Assembly (NCBI GenBank): GCA_902470405.1
Contig: CABRGJ010000072.1
Span: 1-5,735 of the forward strand
Source: an uncultured Eggerthella sp.
Lineage (GTDB): Bacteria; Actinomycetota; Coriobacteriia; Coriobacteriales; Eggerthellaceae
Reading direction: 5' to 3'
Length of the DNA stretch: 5,735 nt
Shown here in pieces: positions 1 to 5,735 of the stretch. The notes under the pieces were generated by a model. The model did not search any database and was not told the DNA's origin. It saw nothing but the letters and a program-made list of their open reading frames with translations. Every line of letters starts with the position of its first letter. Position 1 is the first letter of the stretch. The position numbers and the translations under genes were made by a program.

Positions 1-767
1 TCTTCGCAGAGACGGCACAGGAAGCCTACGACAACACCATCATCTCGTTCCGTGTTGCTGAAGATCCCAATGTGCTTCTTCCTGTTCTCACTACGCTCGA
101 CGGCTTCGTCACCACGCATGCCATGGACGTTTGCGTCATGGAAGACGATGAGACGGTCGAGAAGTACGTCGGTAATTACGAGCCGGAGTATCCGTTGCTC
201 GACACCGATCATCCAGTTGGTCATGGTATGTTTGCGACGCTTGGGCCCGACTACATGAAGCAGAAGCGCATCGAACGCACCGCACTCGATAATGCAATGG
301 AAGCGCTCGAGAAGCACGGCAAAGAATGGGCAGACATCACTGGTCGTCCATTCGAGATCGTTGATGCTTGGGGTTGCGAAGATGCAGACTACATCGTGGT
401 TTGTCTCGGCTCCAACGCAGGTAACGTTCGCTTCGAAGCACGCAAGCTGCGCGAGGAAGGCAAGAAGGTCGGCGTTGTTCGTCCGCGCGTCTTCCGTCCT
501 TTCCCAGCAAAGCAGATCGCAGAGGCTTGTAAGAATGCGAAGGGTATCGCAGTCATCGACCGTAGCGATTCCTTCGGTTCACCGTCCGCTCCTCTTGCGC
601 TTGAAGTTCGCAATGCGCTCTACAAGGCAGGTTTGAACATTCCAGTTTCCGATTACATCGCAGGTCTTGGCGGTGCCGATATCACGCTCGACCAGATCAA
701 GCAGGTTTATACCGAGCTTGAGCAGGGTGGCAACGACACCATCACCTACCTCGGTATCGAAGAATAA
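1..767 (+). CDS. porA: Pyruvate:ferredoxin oxidoreductase alpha subunit, C-terminal part (5' end outside window)
   Basis: This is the C-terminal 254 residues of the alpha chain of a multi-subunit 2-oxoacid:ferredoxin oxidoreductase, which converts pyruvate and CoA to acetyl-CoA, CO2 and reduced ferredoxin in the cytoplasm of anaerobes. The reading frame is open from base 3, so the gene starts upstream; the GTG at 72 is internal. The first visible residues (ETAQEAYD, then LLPVLTTLDGF) match the end of the pyrimidine-binding domain I of PorA. The later part is the transketolase C-terminal-like domain II, with DYIVVCLGS, the family-typical VRPRVFRPFP (about 477-506) and AVIDRSDSFGS. Family members have close to 390 residues, so roughly one third is missing. 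The gene ends in TAA 14 nt before porB, so the two are surely co-transcribed. Pyruvate as the substrate is inferred from family resemblance; another 2-oxoacid is less likely but not excluded. Confidence 0.93.
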   Translation, partial: FAETAQEAYDNTIISFRVAEDPNVLLPVLTTLDGFVTTHAMDVCVMEDDETVEKYVGNYEPEYPLLDTDHPVGHGMFATLGPDYMKQKRIERTALDNAMEALEKHGKEWADITGRPFEIVDAWGCEDADYIVVCLGSNAGNVRFEARKLREEGKKVGVVRPRVFRPFPAKQIAEACKNAKGIAVIDRSDSFGSPSAPLALEVRNALYKAGLNIPVSDYIAGLGGADITLDQIKQVYTELEQGGNDTITYLGIEE

Positions 768-781
768 TTAGGGGGCACGTA

Positions 782-1741
782 ATGGCTAATATCAAAGAAT
801 TATCTGCTCGCCCCGATGAGTTGGCCCCAGGTCATCGTCTTTGTGGCGGTTGCGGTGCATCTATGGCGGTTCGCCAGGTGCTCATGGGCTCCAACGACTA
901 TGACGTAGTTTGCGCAAGCGCTACGGGTTGTTTGGAAGTTTCTACTACCATCTATCCTGATAACGCATGGAACGTTCCGTTCATTCACAATGCGTTTGCT
1001 AATGCTGGTGCCACCATCTCTGGTGTTGAAGCTGCGTATCGCGGTCTTCAGCGCGCTGGTAAGATCTCGGCTGATCGCAAGATCAAGTTCGTCGCATTCG
1101 GCGGCGACGGTGGTACGTATGACATCGGTCTGCAGTCTCTCTCCGGTGCTATGGAGCGCGGCCAGGACATCGTGTATGTTTGCTATGACAATGGCGCTTA
1201 CATGAACACCGGTATCCAGCGTTCTTCTGCAACTCCGAAGGGTGCATGGGCAACCACCTCTGAAGTTGGCAAGGTCCAGCAGGGTAAGACTCAGGTTCGC
1301 AAAGACCTCACATCTATCATCGCTGCTCATGGTGTGCCTTATGTTGCGCAAGCAACGGTTGGCAACTGGCGCGATCTGGTCAACAAGGCAGAGAAAGCTA
1401 TCGCTGTCGATGGCCCCGCATTCCTGAACATCCTTGCTCCATGTCCGCGTGGTTGGCGCATCGACTCAGGCGACACGGCCGAGATCTGTCGCCTTGCGGT
1501 GAACTCCAAGTTCTGGCCTTTGTTCGAGGTCGAGAATGGTGTTTGGAAGCTCACTCCGGTTCGCGATAAGAATGTCATTCCTGTTGCGGAATTCCTGAAA
1601 CCTCAGGGTCGTTTCAAGCATCTCTTCAAGCCAGGCAACGAGCATATCCTCGAAGAGATCCAGAACGATGTTGACAATTACTGGAAGTATCTCGAGGGTC
1701 GTGTCGAAGGTTCGAAGGATCTCAGCAGCCCGATCGAGTAA
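782..1741 (+). CDS. porB: Pyruvate:ferredoxin oxidoreductase beta subunit (ThDP- and Fe-S-binding)
   Basis: A 319-residue beta chain of PFOR, the partner of the alpha chain just upstream, and a normal length for PorB. It carries the thiamine diphosphate site: GGDGG at residues 107-111, then YDNGAYMNTG at 135-144, the latter typical of pyruvate-specific enzymes. Cysteines 21 and 24 (LCGGCG), 50 (TGCLE) and 221 (APCPRGW) sit where PFOR ligates its proximal [4Fe-4S] cluster, so the subunit should pass electrons from the ThDP intermediate towards the ferredoxin-like delta subunit, which is not in the window. The start is ATG 782, preceded by AGGGGG (770-775) at 6-nt spacing. It is the last gene of the por unit: a strong terminator follows 30 nt after its TAA stop. 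All key residues are present and nothing looks damaged. Confidence 0.95.
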   Translation: MANIKELSARPDELAPGHRLCGGCGASMAVRQVLMGSNDYDVVCASATGCLEVSTTIYPDNAWNVPFIHNAFANAGATISGVEAAYRGLQRAGKISADRKIKFVAFGGDGGTYDIGLQSLSGAMERGQDIVYVCYDNGAYMNTGIQRSSATPKGAWATTSEVGKVQQGKTQVRKDLTSIIAAHGVPYVAQATVGNWRDLVNKAEKAIAVDGPAFLNILAPCPRGWRIDSGDTAEICRLAVNSKFWPLFEVENGVWKLTPVRDKNVIPVAEFLKPQGRFKHLFKPGNEHILEEIQNDVDNYWKYLEGRVEGSKDLSSPIE

Positions 1742-1771
1742 TCAAGGTAAGCTTCTGAGCATAATTGAACT

Positions 1772-1800
1772 AAAAAGCCCGCTTTTGAAGCGGGCTTTTT
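1772..1800 (+). terminator. Intrinsic terminator of the por operon
   Basis: A perfect inverted repeat of 13 nt per arm (1772-1784 and 1788-1800), with a GC-rich core GCCCGC/GCGGGC, a TTG centre and flanking A and T runs. The 3' T run makes it a classical rho-independent terminator, 30 nt after the porB stop. Because it begins with five A and ends with five T, it could also stop transcription arriving from the opposite strand. No opposing gene is visible in the window. Confidence 0.93.
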
Positions 1801-1875
1801 GCTGTATTAAGGTTTTTGCTCATGCTGAAAAGATTCCGGTCGAAGAAGAACAGTTCGGCATGAGAGGACCGGGCG

Positions 1876-1903
1876 TTGACGTATATCGAAGATACGTTAT
1901 AGT
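1876..1903 (+). promoter_or_regulatory. Sigma70-type promoter of the rib operon
   Basis: TTGACG (1876-1881) and TATAGT (1898-1903), separated by 16 bp, match the -35 and -10 consensus at five of six positions each. The predicted transcript start near 1910 lies about 14 nt before the FMN riboswitch, as expected for a riboswitch leader. It is the best promoter-like element between the por terminator and ribD. The spacer contains a short dyad (ACGTAT at 1879-1884 and ATACGT at 1892-1897) that may be chance or an operator. Confidence 0.75.
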
Positions 1904-1923
1904 GAAGTAAGACAATTCAATAC

Positions 1924-2050
1924 GATCTTCAGGGCAGGGTGAGATTCCCGACCGGCGGTAAAAGTCCGCGACCCTTACTCAGCGTAAGTTGGATAAGGCT
2001 GATTCGGTGTAATTCCGAAACCGACAGTATAGTCTGGATGGAAGAAGATG
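1924..2050 (+). promoter_or_regulatory. FMN riboswitch (RFN element)
   Basis: An RNA sensor for flavin mononucleotide in the 5' leader of the rib operon. The six-helix fold can be traced directly: P1 ATCTTC (1925-1930) with GAAGAT (2044-2049); P2 GGG (1937-1939) with CCC (1947-1949); P3 GCGG (1955-1958) with CCGC (1966-1969); a variable arm CTTAC (1974-1978) with GTAAG (1984-1988); P5 TTCGG (2003-2007) with CCGAA (2015-2019); and P6 around 2021-2037. The highly conserved blocks AGGGCAGGGTGA, GACCGGCGGTA, ACCGACAGTA and GTCTGGATG are all present. It lies between a promoter and an intrinsic terminator upstream of ribD, so FMN binding should favour premature termination. No ligand-site defect is apparent. 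Confidence 0.97.
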
Positions 2051-2076
2051 AGCGTAGAGCGTTCTGCGATAGGTTG

Positions 2077-2105
2077 CCCTGGAATCATGTATTCCAGGGT
2101 TTTTT
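2077..2105 (+). terminator. Riboswitch-controlled attenuator terminator
   Basis: A 9-bp stem CCCTGGAAT (2077-2085) / ATTCCAGGG (2091-2099) with a CATGT loop, followed by six T (2100-2105). It is an intrinsic terminator 27 nt after riboswitch helix P1 and over 100 nt before ribD, the usual place for an FMN-responsive attenuator. Its 5' arm region TGCCCTG (2075-2081) is complementary to CAGGGCA (1930-1936) at the P1/P2 junction of the riboswitch. This gives a plausible antiterminator in the FMN-free state. Confidence 0.92.
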
Positions 2106-2207
2106 GTTGTATGTCCTCTGCGCGTAGCGGCCACCTTCCTGTGCTGTTGCTCTGATGATACGTGTCTTTGTGCGATTCATATCTTCGCGCGAAAGAGAGC
2201 AAGAGAG

Positions 2208-2214
2208 AGGGAGG
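2208..2214 (+). promoter_or_regulatory. Ribosome binding site that decides the ribD start
   Basis: AGGGAGG (2208-2214), extended by TG, is close to the full anti-16S complement. It ends 8 nt before TTG 2223, an optimal distance. It overlaps the in-frame GTG at 2214, which would leave no room for ribosome placement. This argues for the TTG as start codon. The same bases can pair with CACCTTCCT at 2132-2140 in the leader. Confidence 0.7.
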
Positions 2215-2222
2215 TGTCTTAT

Positions 2223-3356
2223 TTGGAAGAGGCATGTTCTCAAGAAAACGTAGATGAGCGTTATATGGAACGTGCGCTTGAGCTAGCCGCACGAGGCGTG
2301 GGCTGGACCAATCCTAATCCTCAGGTGGGAGCTGTTATCGTAAAGGACGGCCGCATCATTGGAGAGGGATGGCACACGGCGTATGGAAAGCTGCATGCAG
2401 AACGCGAGGCGCTCATGAATTGCAGCGAAGACCCCGCAGGTGCCACGATCTATGTCACCCTTGAACCTTGTTGCCATTGGGGCAAGACGCCGCCCTGTAC
2501 TGAAGCGATCATCGAGGCAAAGTTCGCGCGCGTGGTCGTTGGTTCTCCTGATCCGAATCCGCTCGTTACGGGCAAAGGCTGCAAGATCCTCCGCGAAGCA
2601 GGTATCGAAGTTGTTGAAAGCGTGCTTCTGGACGAATGCCTGAAGATCAACGAGGTCTTCTTTCACTACATACAGACCAACCTTCCGCTGGTCACCGTGA
2701 AGTATGCGATGACCCTCGATGGGAAGATCGCTACGAAAACAGGAGCGTCGCGTTGGATCACGTCAGAAGCAGCCCGCAAAAAGGTACATGAAGATCGCCA
2801 TCGTTTTGCGGCGATCATGGTGGGAATCGGAACGGTCTTGACCGATGATCCAGAACTGACGAGTCGCCTTCCTGAAATCGAAACCAAAGACCCACTGCGG
2901 GTGATCATCGACTCGTCGGCTCGCACGCCGCTCGATTCGAAGATCGCTATCAGTGCGCATGACGTGCCGACGCTGATCGCGGTATCGGCGCAGGCCCCTA
3001 AAGAACAGATCGCAGCGCTTGAAGAAGCAGGGTGTGAGATCTTCCAGAGTGGTCGGTGCGGCCAAGTCGATCTCAAAGCATTGCTTGAATATCTTAGCAA
3101 AGAGCACGCCATCGACTCAGTGCTCGTTGAAGGTGGTGCGACGTTGCTCTGGTCGCTCTTCTCAGAAGGCCTGGTCGATCGCGTGCAAGCCTACATCGCA
3201 CCGAAGATCTTCGGCGGAAAGGATGCCCCTGGTCCTGTACAAGGGAGCGGCATCGAGCTTCCAAGCCAGGCGATCCAGTTTGCGAATCCTGTTATCACGC
3301 AACTTGGTAATGACCTTTTGATCGAATGTGAGGTGTGCCCATGTTCACCGGAATAG
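2223..3356 (+). CDS. ribD: Bifunctional pyrimidine deaminase / 5-amino-6-(5-phosphoribosylamino)uracil reductase RibD
   Basis: It catalyses the second and third committed steps of riboflavin synthesis: deamination of the GTP-derived diaminopyrimidine, then NADPH-dependent reduction of its ribosyl side chain. The N-terminal deaminase domain (about residues 10-145) has the zinc site HAE (H58, E60) and PCCHWGKTPPC (C83, C92), plus NPNPQVGAV at 30-38. The reductase domain (about 154 to the end) starts LPLVTVKYAMTLDGKIA, then has WITSEAAR, VGIGTVLTDDP and a late VEGGATL. At 377 residues from TTG 2223 it is of normal length. I chose TTG 2223 by the spacing to the ribosome binding site; GTG 2214 adds three residues, and ATG 2265 would cut into the usual N-terminal YMERALELA. 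It is the first gene of the riboswitch-controlled operon, and its end overlaps ribE. Confidence 0.95.
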   Translation: MEEACSQENVDERYMERALELAARGVGWTNPNPQVGAVIVKDGRIIGEGWHTAYGKLHAEREALMNCSEDPAGATIYVTLEPCCHWGKTPPCTEAIIEAKFARVVVGSPDPNPLVTGKGCKILREAGIEVVESVLLDECLKINEVFFHYIQTNLPLVTVKYAMTLDGKIATKTGASRWITSEAARKKVHEDRHRFAAIMVGIGTVLTDDPELTSRLPEIETKDPLRVIIDSSARTPLDSKIAISAHDVPTLIAVSAQAPKEQIAALEEAGCEIFQSGRCGQVDLKALLEYLSKEHAIDSVLVEGGATLLWSLFSEGLVDRVQAYIAPKIFGGKDAPGPVQGSGIELPSQAIQFANPVITQLGNDLLIECEVCPCSPE

Positions 3357-4027
3357 TTGAGGCACTCGGTACGGTGAAGACGCTTCGCAAAGGAGCTCAC
3401 AGCGCCATCATCACTGTCGAAGCGCCGCAGATCTTAGACGATGTACACGTGGGGGATAGCATCGCCGTGAATGGCGTTTGCCTTACCGTCACGTCGTTCA
3501 CTGCAAGAACCTTTGATGCTGACATCATGCATGAAACGCTCGATCGCTCCGATCTGGGAGCGCTCCATGCGGGAAGCAGGGTCAATGTAGAACGTGCGAT
3601 GGCGGCAAATGGAAGATTTGGCGGTCACATCGTTTCTGGGCATATTGATGGGGTAGGCAGTATTACACGTATTGAAACCGACGATAACGCAGTTTGGTTC
3701 ACGATCAGTGCTGGCCGGAGCATCCTGCGTCACGTCATCCTGAAGGGATCGATCACGATCGATGGCATCAGTCTTACTGTTGCACGTTTGACCGATGCGA
3801 CATTCAGTGTCTCGGTAATCCCGCACACGCGTGCCGAGACCAATCTCGCAACCAAAGGAGTCGGTGATGAGGTCAACCTTGAGACCGACGTGATCGGTAA
3901 GTACGTTGACCATCTCCTCTCGTTTGACGAGGAGAGCTGCACTGACCGATTCCGTTCAGTGAATGCACCACAACTATCTTCAAGGCCGGGGATCACAAAA
4001 GCTTTTCTTCTGCAGAACGGGTTTTGA
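3341..4027 (+). CDS. ribE: Riboflavin synthase, alpha subunit
   Basis: A 228-residue riboflavin synthase, which dismutates two molecules of 6,7-dimethyl-8-ribityllumazine into riboflavin and the pyrimidine precursor. It shows the family's two tandem lumazine-binding barrels: the first from MFTGIVEALG with VNGVCLTVT (43-51), the second from GGHIVSGHIDG (94-104) with IDGISLTVA (140-148) and IPHT (160-163). The C-terminus GITKAFLLQNGF is of the FLxxNGF type seen in Gram-positive homologues, so the reading frame is intact. The start is ATG 3341, which begins the canonical MFTGI, with GAGGTG (3330-3335) as binding site. The GTG at 3335 would only prepend two residues and overlaps that site. It overlaps the ribD end by 16 nt in another frame, which suggests translational coupling. 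Some organisms call this gene ribC or ribB. Confidence 0.95.
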   Translation: MFTGIVEALGTVKTLRKGAHSAIITVEAPQILDDVHVGDSIAVNGVCLTVTSFTARTFDADIMHETLDRSDLGALHAGSRVNVERAMAANGRFGGHIVSGHIDGVGSITRIETDDNAVWFTISAGRSILRHVILKGSITIDGISLTVARLTDATFSVSVIPHTRAETNLATKGVGDEVNLETDVIGKYVDHLLSFDEESCTDRFRSVNAPQLSSRPGITKAFLLQNGF

Positions 4028-4059
4028 CGAAAGAGATGATCGATAGATATAAGCGAGCA

Positions 4060-4094
4060 GCTGGAGGAACATGTCTTCCCTCCAGCGCAAATAG
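4060..4094 (+). other. Hairpin with embedded ribosome binding site and possible 7-codon mini-ORF before ribBA
   Basis: In the 85-nt gap between ribE and ribBA, GCTGGAGG (4060-4067) pairs perfectly with CCTCCAGC (4079-4086). There is no T run after it, so it is not a standard terminator. The 5' arm contains GGAGG (4063-4067), three bases before ATG 4071, which opens a short frame MSSLQRK ending in TAG at 4092-4094. That stop lies just before the AAGGAG of ribBA. The hairpin is seen directly. Translation of the mini-ORF is only a possibility; the spacing is short, and a short frame can occur by chance. Confidence 0.45.
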
Positions 4095-4112
4095 ACAAAT
4101 AAAGGAGAGTAC

Positions 4113-5315
4113 ATGTTCGAATTCAACACCATTGAAGAAGCCCTCGATGACCTGCGTCAAGGCAAGGTGATCCTGTGCACGGATGATCCCGATCGTGAGA
4201 ACGAAGGCGACTTCATCTGCGCTGCGGAGTTCGCCACTACCGAGAATGTGAACTTCATGGCGGTGCATGGTAAAGGGCTCATCTGTATGCCGATGAGCAT
4301 CGATCTATGCAAGAAGCTGCAATTCCCTCAGATGGTGATTGAGAATACCGATAATCACGAGACGGCGTTCACGGTTTCGATCGATCATGTTGATACCACC
4401 ACTGGTATCTCAGCTGAAGAGCGCGGCTTCACGGCGCGCAAAACGGTCGATCCCGATGCGAAGCCAACCGATTTTCGCAGGCCAGGGCACATGTTCCCGC
4501 TCATGGCAAAACCCAACGGCGTGCTTGAGCGTAACGGTCATACCGAGGCAACGGTCGATCTGATGCGCCTTGCAGGTTTGCAAGAATGCGGTCTGTGTTG
4601 CGAGATCATGCGCGAGGACGGCACGATGATGCGCACGCCGGAGTTGATCGAGCTTGCGAAGAGATTCGACTTGAAATTCATCAGCATCAAGGCTTTGCAG
4701 GAGTATCGCAAGAAGACCGAGAATCATGTGATCGAGGTCGCCGATGCGAATATGCCAACGAAGTACGGCGATTTTCGTGCACGTGTGTTCGTGAACAAGC
4801 TGAATGGCGAACATCATGTTGCGCTCGTGAAGGGCGACATCGCTGATGGGGAAGATCTGCTCGTGCGCGTTCATTCAGAGTGCTTGACAGGTGATGCATT
4901 CGGCTCGATGCGTTGCGATTGCGGTGATCAGCTTGCACAAGCGATGCGCCAGGTCGAGGCAGAAGGCCGTGGTGTTGTGCTCTATATGAGACAAGAGGGA
5001 CGTGGCATCGGATTGGTCAACAAACTGCGTGCCTACGAACTGCAAGATGAAGGCATGGACACGCTTGAGGCGAATCTAGCGCTTGGTTTCGAAGGCGACA
5101 TGCGCGAATACTATATCGGAGCGCAGATTCTGCGCAACCTTGGCGTGAAGACCATGCGCTTGTTGACAAACAATCCCGACAAGGTCTATCAGCTTAAGGA
5201 CTTTGGCCTCGAGATCACCGATCGTGTGCCGATCCAGATCGAACCGACCGACCACGATCGCTTCTATTTGAAGACCAAACAGGAGAAGATGGGGCATATT
5301 CTGAGCGTCAATTAG
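4113..5315 (+). CDS. ribBA: Bifunctional 3,4-dihydroxy-2-butanone 4-phosphate synthase / GTP cyclohydrolase II
   Basis: This 400-residue fusion supplies both branches of riboflavin synthesis. The N-terminal RibB domain (about 1-205) turns ribulose 5-phosphate into dihydroxybutanone phosphate. It carries the acidic metal/substrate loop [10 protein letters not shown] (24-33), TARKTVDP (107-114), RRPGHMFPL (122-130) and RNGHTEA (140-146). The C-terminal RibA domain (about 206-400) opens GTP and releases formate. It has [11 protein letters not shown] with zinc ligands C257, C268 and C270 (MRCDCGDQL), RQEGRGIGL (293-301), [10 protein letters not shown] (305-314), DTLEAN and TNNPDK (352-357). Both active sites look complete, so it is probably not one of the known half-dead RibBA variants. 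The start ATG 4113 has AAGGAG (4102-4107) at 5-nt spacing. It is the third gene of the rib operon, following the usual Gram-positive order. Confidence 0.96.
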   Translation: MFEFNTIEEALDDLRQGKVILCTDDPDRENEGDFICAAEFATTENVNFMAVHGKGLICMPMSIDLCKKLQFPQMVIENTDNHETAFTVSIDHVDTTTGISAEERGFTARKTVDPDAKPTDFRRPGHMFPLMAKPNGVLERNGHTEATVDLMRLAGLQECGLCCEIMREDGTMMRTPELIELAKRFDLKFISIKALQEYRKKTENHVIEVADANMPTKYGDFRARVFVNKLNGEHHVALVKGDIADGEDLLVRVHSECLTGDAFGSMRCDCGDQLAQAMRQVEAEGRGVVLYMRQEGRGIGLVNKLRAYELQDEGMDTLEANLALGFEGDMREYYIGAQILRNLGVKTMRLLTNNPDKVYQLKDFGLEITDRVPIQIEPTDHDRFYLKTKQEKMGHILSVN

Positions 5316-5422
5316 GGCTATCTACGATCGAGTAAGTTAGCCAGGGGCGAAGAACAAGCGACCCAAAGAACAAGAAACAGAATAAACAGTTGTACAGGCT
5401 GTTCGAGATGAAAGGAAATAAC

Positions 5423-5735
5423 ATGAACACCCTTGAAGGAAACCTTATTGCACGTGATTTGAAGATCGGCATCGTTGGTGCGCGTTTCAACGAATTCATC
5501 ACTTCAAAACTGATCTCAGGCGCGATGGACGCGCTCGTGCGACATGACGTGCGCGAAGAGGATGTTGATATCGCTTGGGTGCCAGGTGCATTTGAGATCC
5601 CGCTTATCGCGAAGAAGATGGCAGACAGCGGTAAGTACGATGCGATCATCTGCTTGGGTGCGGTCATCCGTGGCGCAACCTCGCATTATGACCTGGTGTG
5701 CAATGAGGCTGCAAAGGGCATTGCGCACGTTTCGC
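5423..5735 (+). CDS. ribH: 6,7-dimethyl-8-ribityllumazine synthase, N-terminal part (3' end outside window)
   Basis: The first 104 codons of lumazine synthase, which condenses the RibD-derived aminopyrimidine (after dephosphorylation) with dihydroxybutanone phosphate to give the substrate of RibE. Visible motifs are GARFNEFI (19-26), WVPGAFEIP (52-60) and [14 protein letters not shown] (77-90), with the catalytic histidine at residue 88. The frame stays open to the window edge; the family usually has about 150-160 residues, so about one third is missing. The start ATG 5423 follows AAAGGAA (5411-5417) at 5-nt spacing. An in-frame ATG at 5408 would add five residues but has no binding site in front of it. 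It lies 107 nt after ribBA with no terminator between, so it should belong to the same operon. In many bacteria RibH forms a 60-mer shell that encloses riboflavin synthase; whether that applies here cannot be told from the sequence. Confidence 0.95.
   Translation, partial: MNTLEGNLIARDLKIGIVGARFNEFITSKLISGAMDALVRHDVREEDVDIAWVPGAFEIPLIAKKMADSGKYDAIICLGAVIRGATSHYDLVCNEAAKGIAHVS

Noticed and set aside
72..74. GTG as the start of the first gene
   Set aside because: The frame is open to the window edge, and the residues before it (ETAQEAYD) match PorA, so the true start is upstream.
800..1351. Long open frame (183 codons) on the minus strand opposite porB
   Set aside because: It lies wholly antisense to a gene with a complete set of PorB motifs. 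The translation shows no recognisable family or domain, and it is best explained as a coding-strand shadow.
1836..1872. CCGGTC / GACCGG inverted repeat upstream of the rib promoter
   Set aside because: Short arms 25 nt apart with no coherent inner stem, in a stretch otherwise without features. Chance is the likeliest explanation.
1668..1910. Open frame of 80 codons from the porB 3' end to the rib promoter
   Set aside because: It crosses the porB end out of frame, the por terminator and the rib promoter. No protein-like features or binding site support it.
1939..2127. Open frame of 62 codons crossing the riboswitch and attenuator
   Set aside because: The RNA structure accounts fully for the sequence here. 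The frame runs through the terminator T run and has no good binding site.
3748..3763. Near-perfect palindrome ATCGATC-AC-GATCGAT inside ribE
   Set aside because: It encodes conserved residues around ITIDG with the ATC and GAT codons common throughout the window, and the 2-nt centre cannot form an RNA loop. Codon choice explains it.
5316..5342. GGCTA (5316-5320) / TAGCC (5338-5342) as a terminator after ribBA
   Set aside because: Only five outer pairs, a poorly paired interior and no T run; ribH follows in the same orientation.
5308..5667. Minus-strand open frame of 119 codons opposite ribH and the preceding gap
   Set aside because: The + strand frame from 5423 is clearly lumazine synthase with its catalytic motifs. 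The minus-strand frame shows no recognisable family.

Overview
The window holds two adjacent, co-directional metabolic units on the + strand. They are the end of a pyruvate:ferredoxin oxidoreductase (por) operon and most of a riboflavin (rib) biosynthesis operon under an FMN riboswitch. All protein genes are ordinary, complete-looking members of well-known families. I found no mobile element, CRISPR array, tRNA or rRNA, and no protein family that I could not place. A multi-subunit PFOR points to an anaerobe. A riboswitch-controlled ribD-ribE-ribBA-ribH operon is typical of Gram-positive bacteria (Firmicutes, Actinobacteria). The base composition looks moderate (about half GC by eye). An anaerobic actinobacterium of the Coriobacteriia type would fit, but this is a guess from style and not a demonstrated assignment.

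Layout. Positions 1-767 are the C-terminal 254 residues of the PFOR alpha subunit (porA), cut by the window edge. After 14 nt comes porB (782-1741), carrying the thiamine diphosphate motif and four Fe-S cysteines. A strong intrinsic terminator (1772-1800) ends the por unit. The 481-base stretch without a protein gene (1742-2222) holds, in order: that terminator; about 75 bases in which I see nothing convincing (1801-1875); a sigma70-like promoter (1876-1903); a full FMN riboswitch (1924-2050); an attenuator terminator (2077-2105); and a 117-base leader ending in a strong ribosome binding site.

The rib operon then runs ribD (deaminase/reductase), ribE (riboflavin synthase, overlapping ribD by 16 nt), an 85-nt gap with a hairpin and a possible 7-codon mini-ORF, ribBA (bifunctional DHBP synthase/GTP cyclohydrolase II), a 107-nt purine-rich gap, and the first 104 codons of ribH (lumazine synthase), cut by the window end. 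Together the four proteins cover the pathway from GTP and ribulose 5-phosphate to riboflavin, except for the separate phosphatase step. The end product, after conversion to FMN, would bind the riboswitch and shut off transcription at the attenuator.

The points worth a second look are regulatory: a visible antiterminator partner for the attenuator, a possible helix that masks the ribD ribosome binding site, the probable TTG start of ribD, the hairpin/mini-ORF before ribBA, and a dyad inside the rib promoter spacer. None amounts to a clearly new system.
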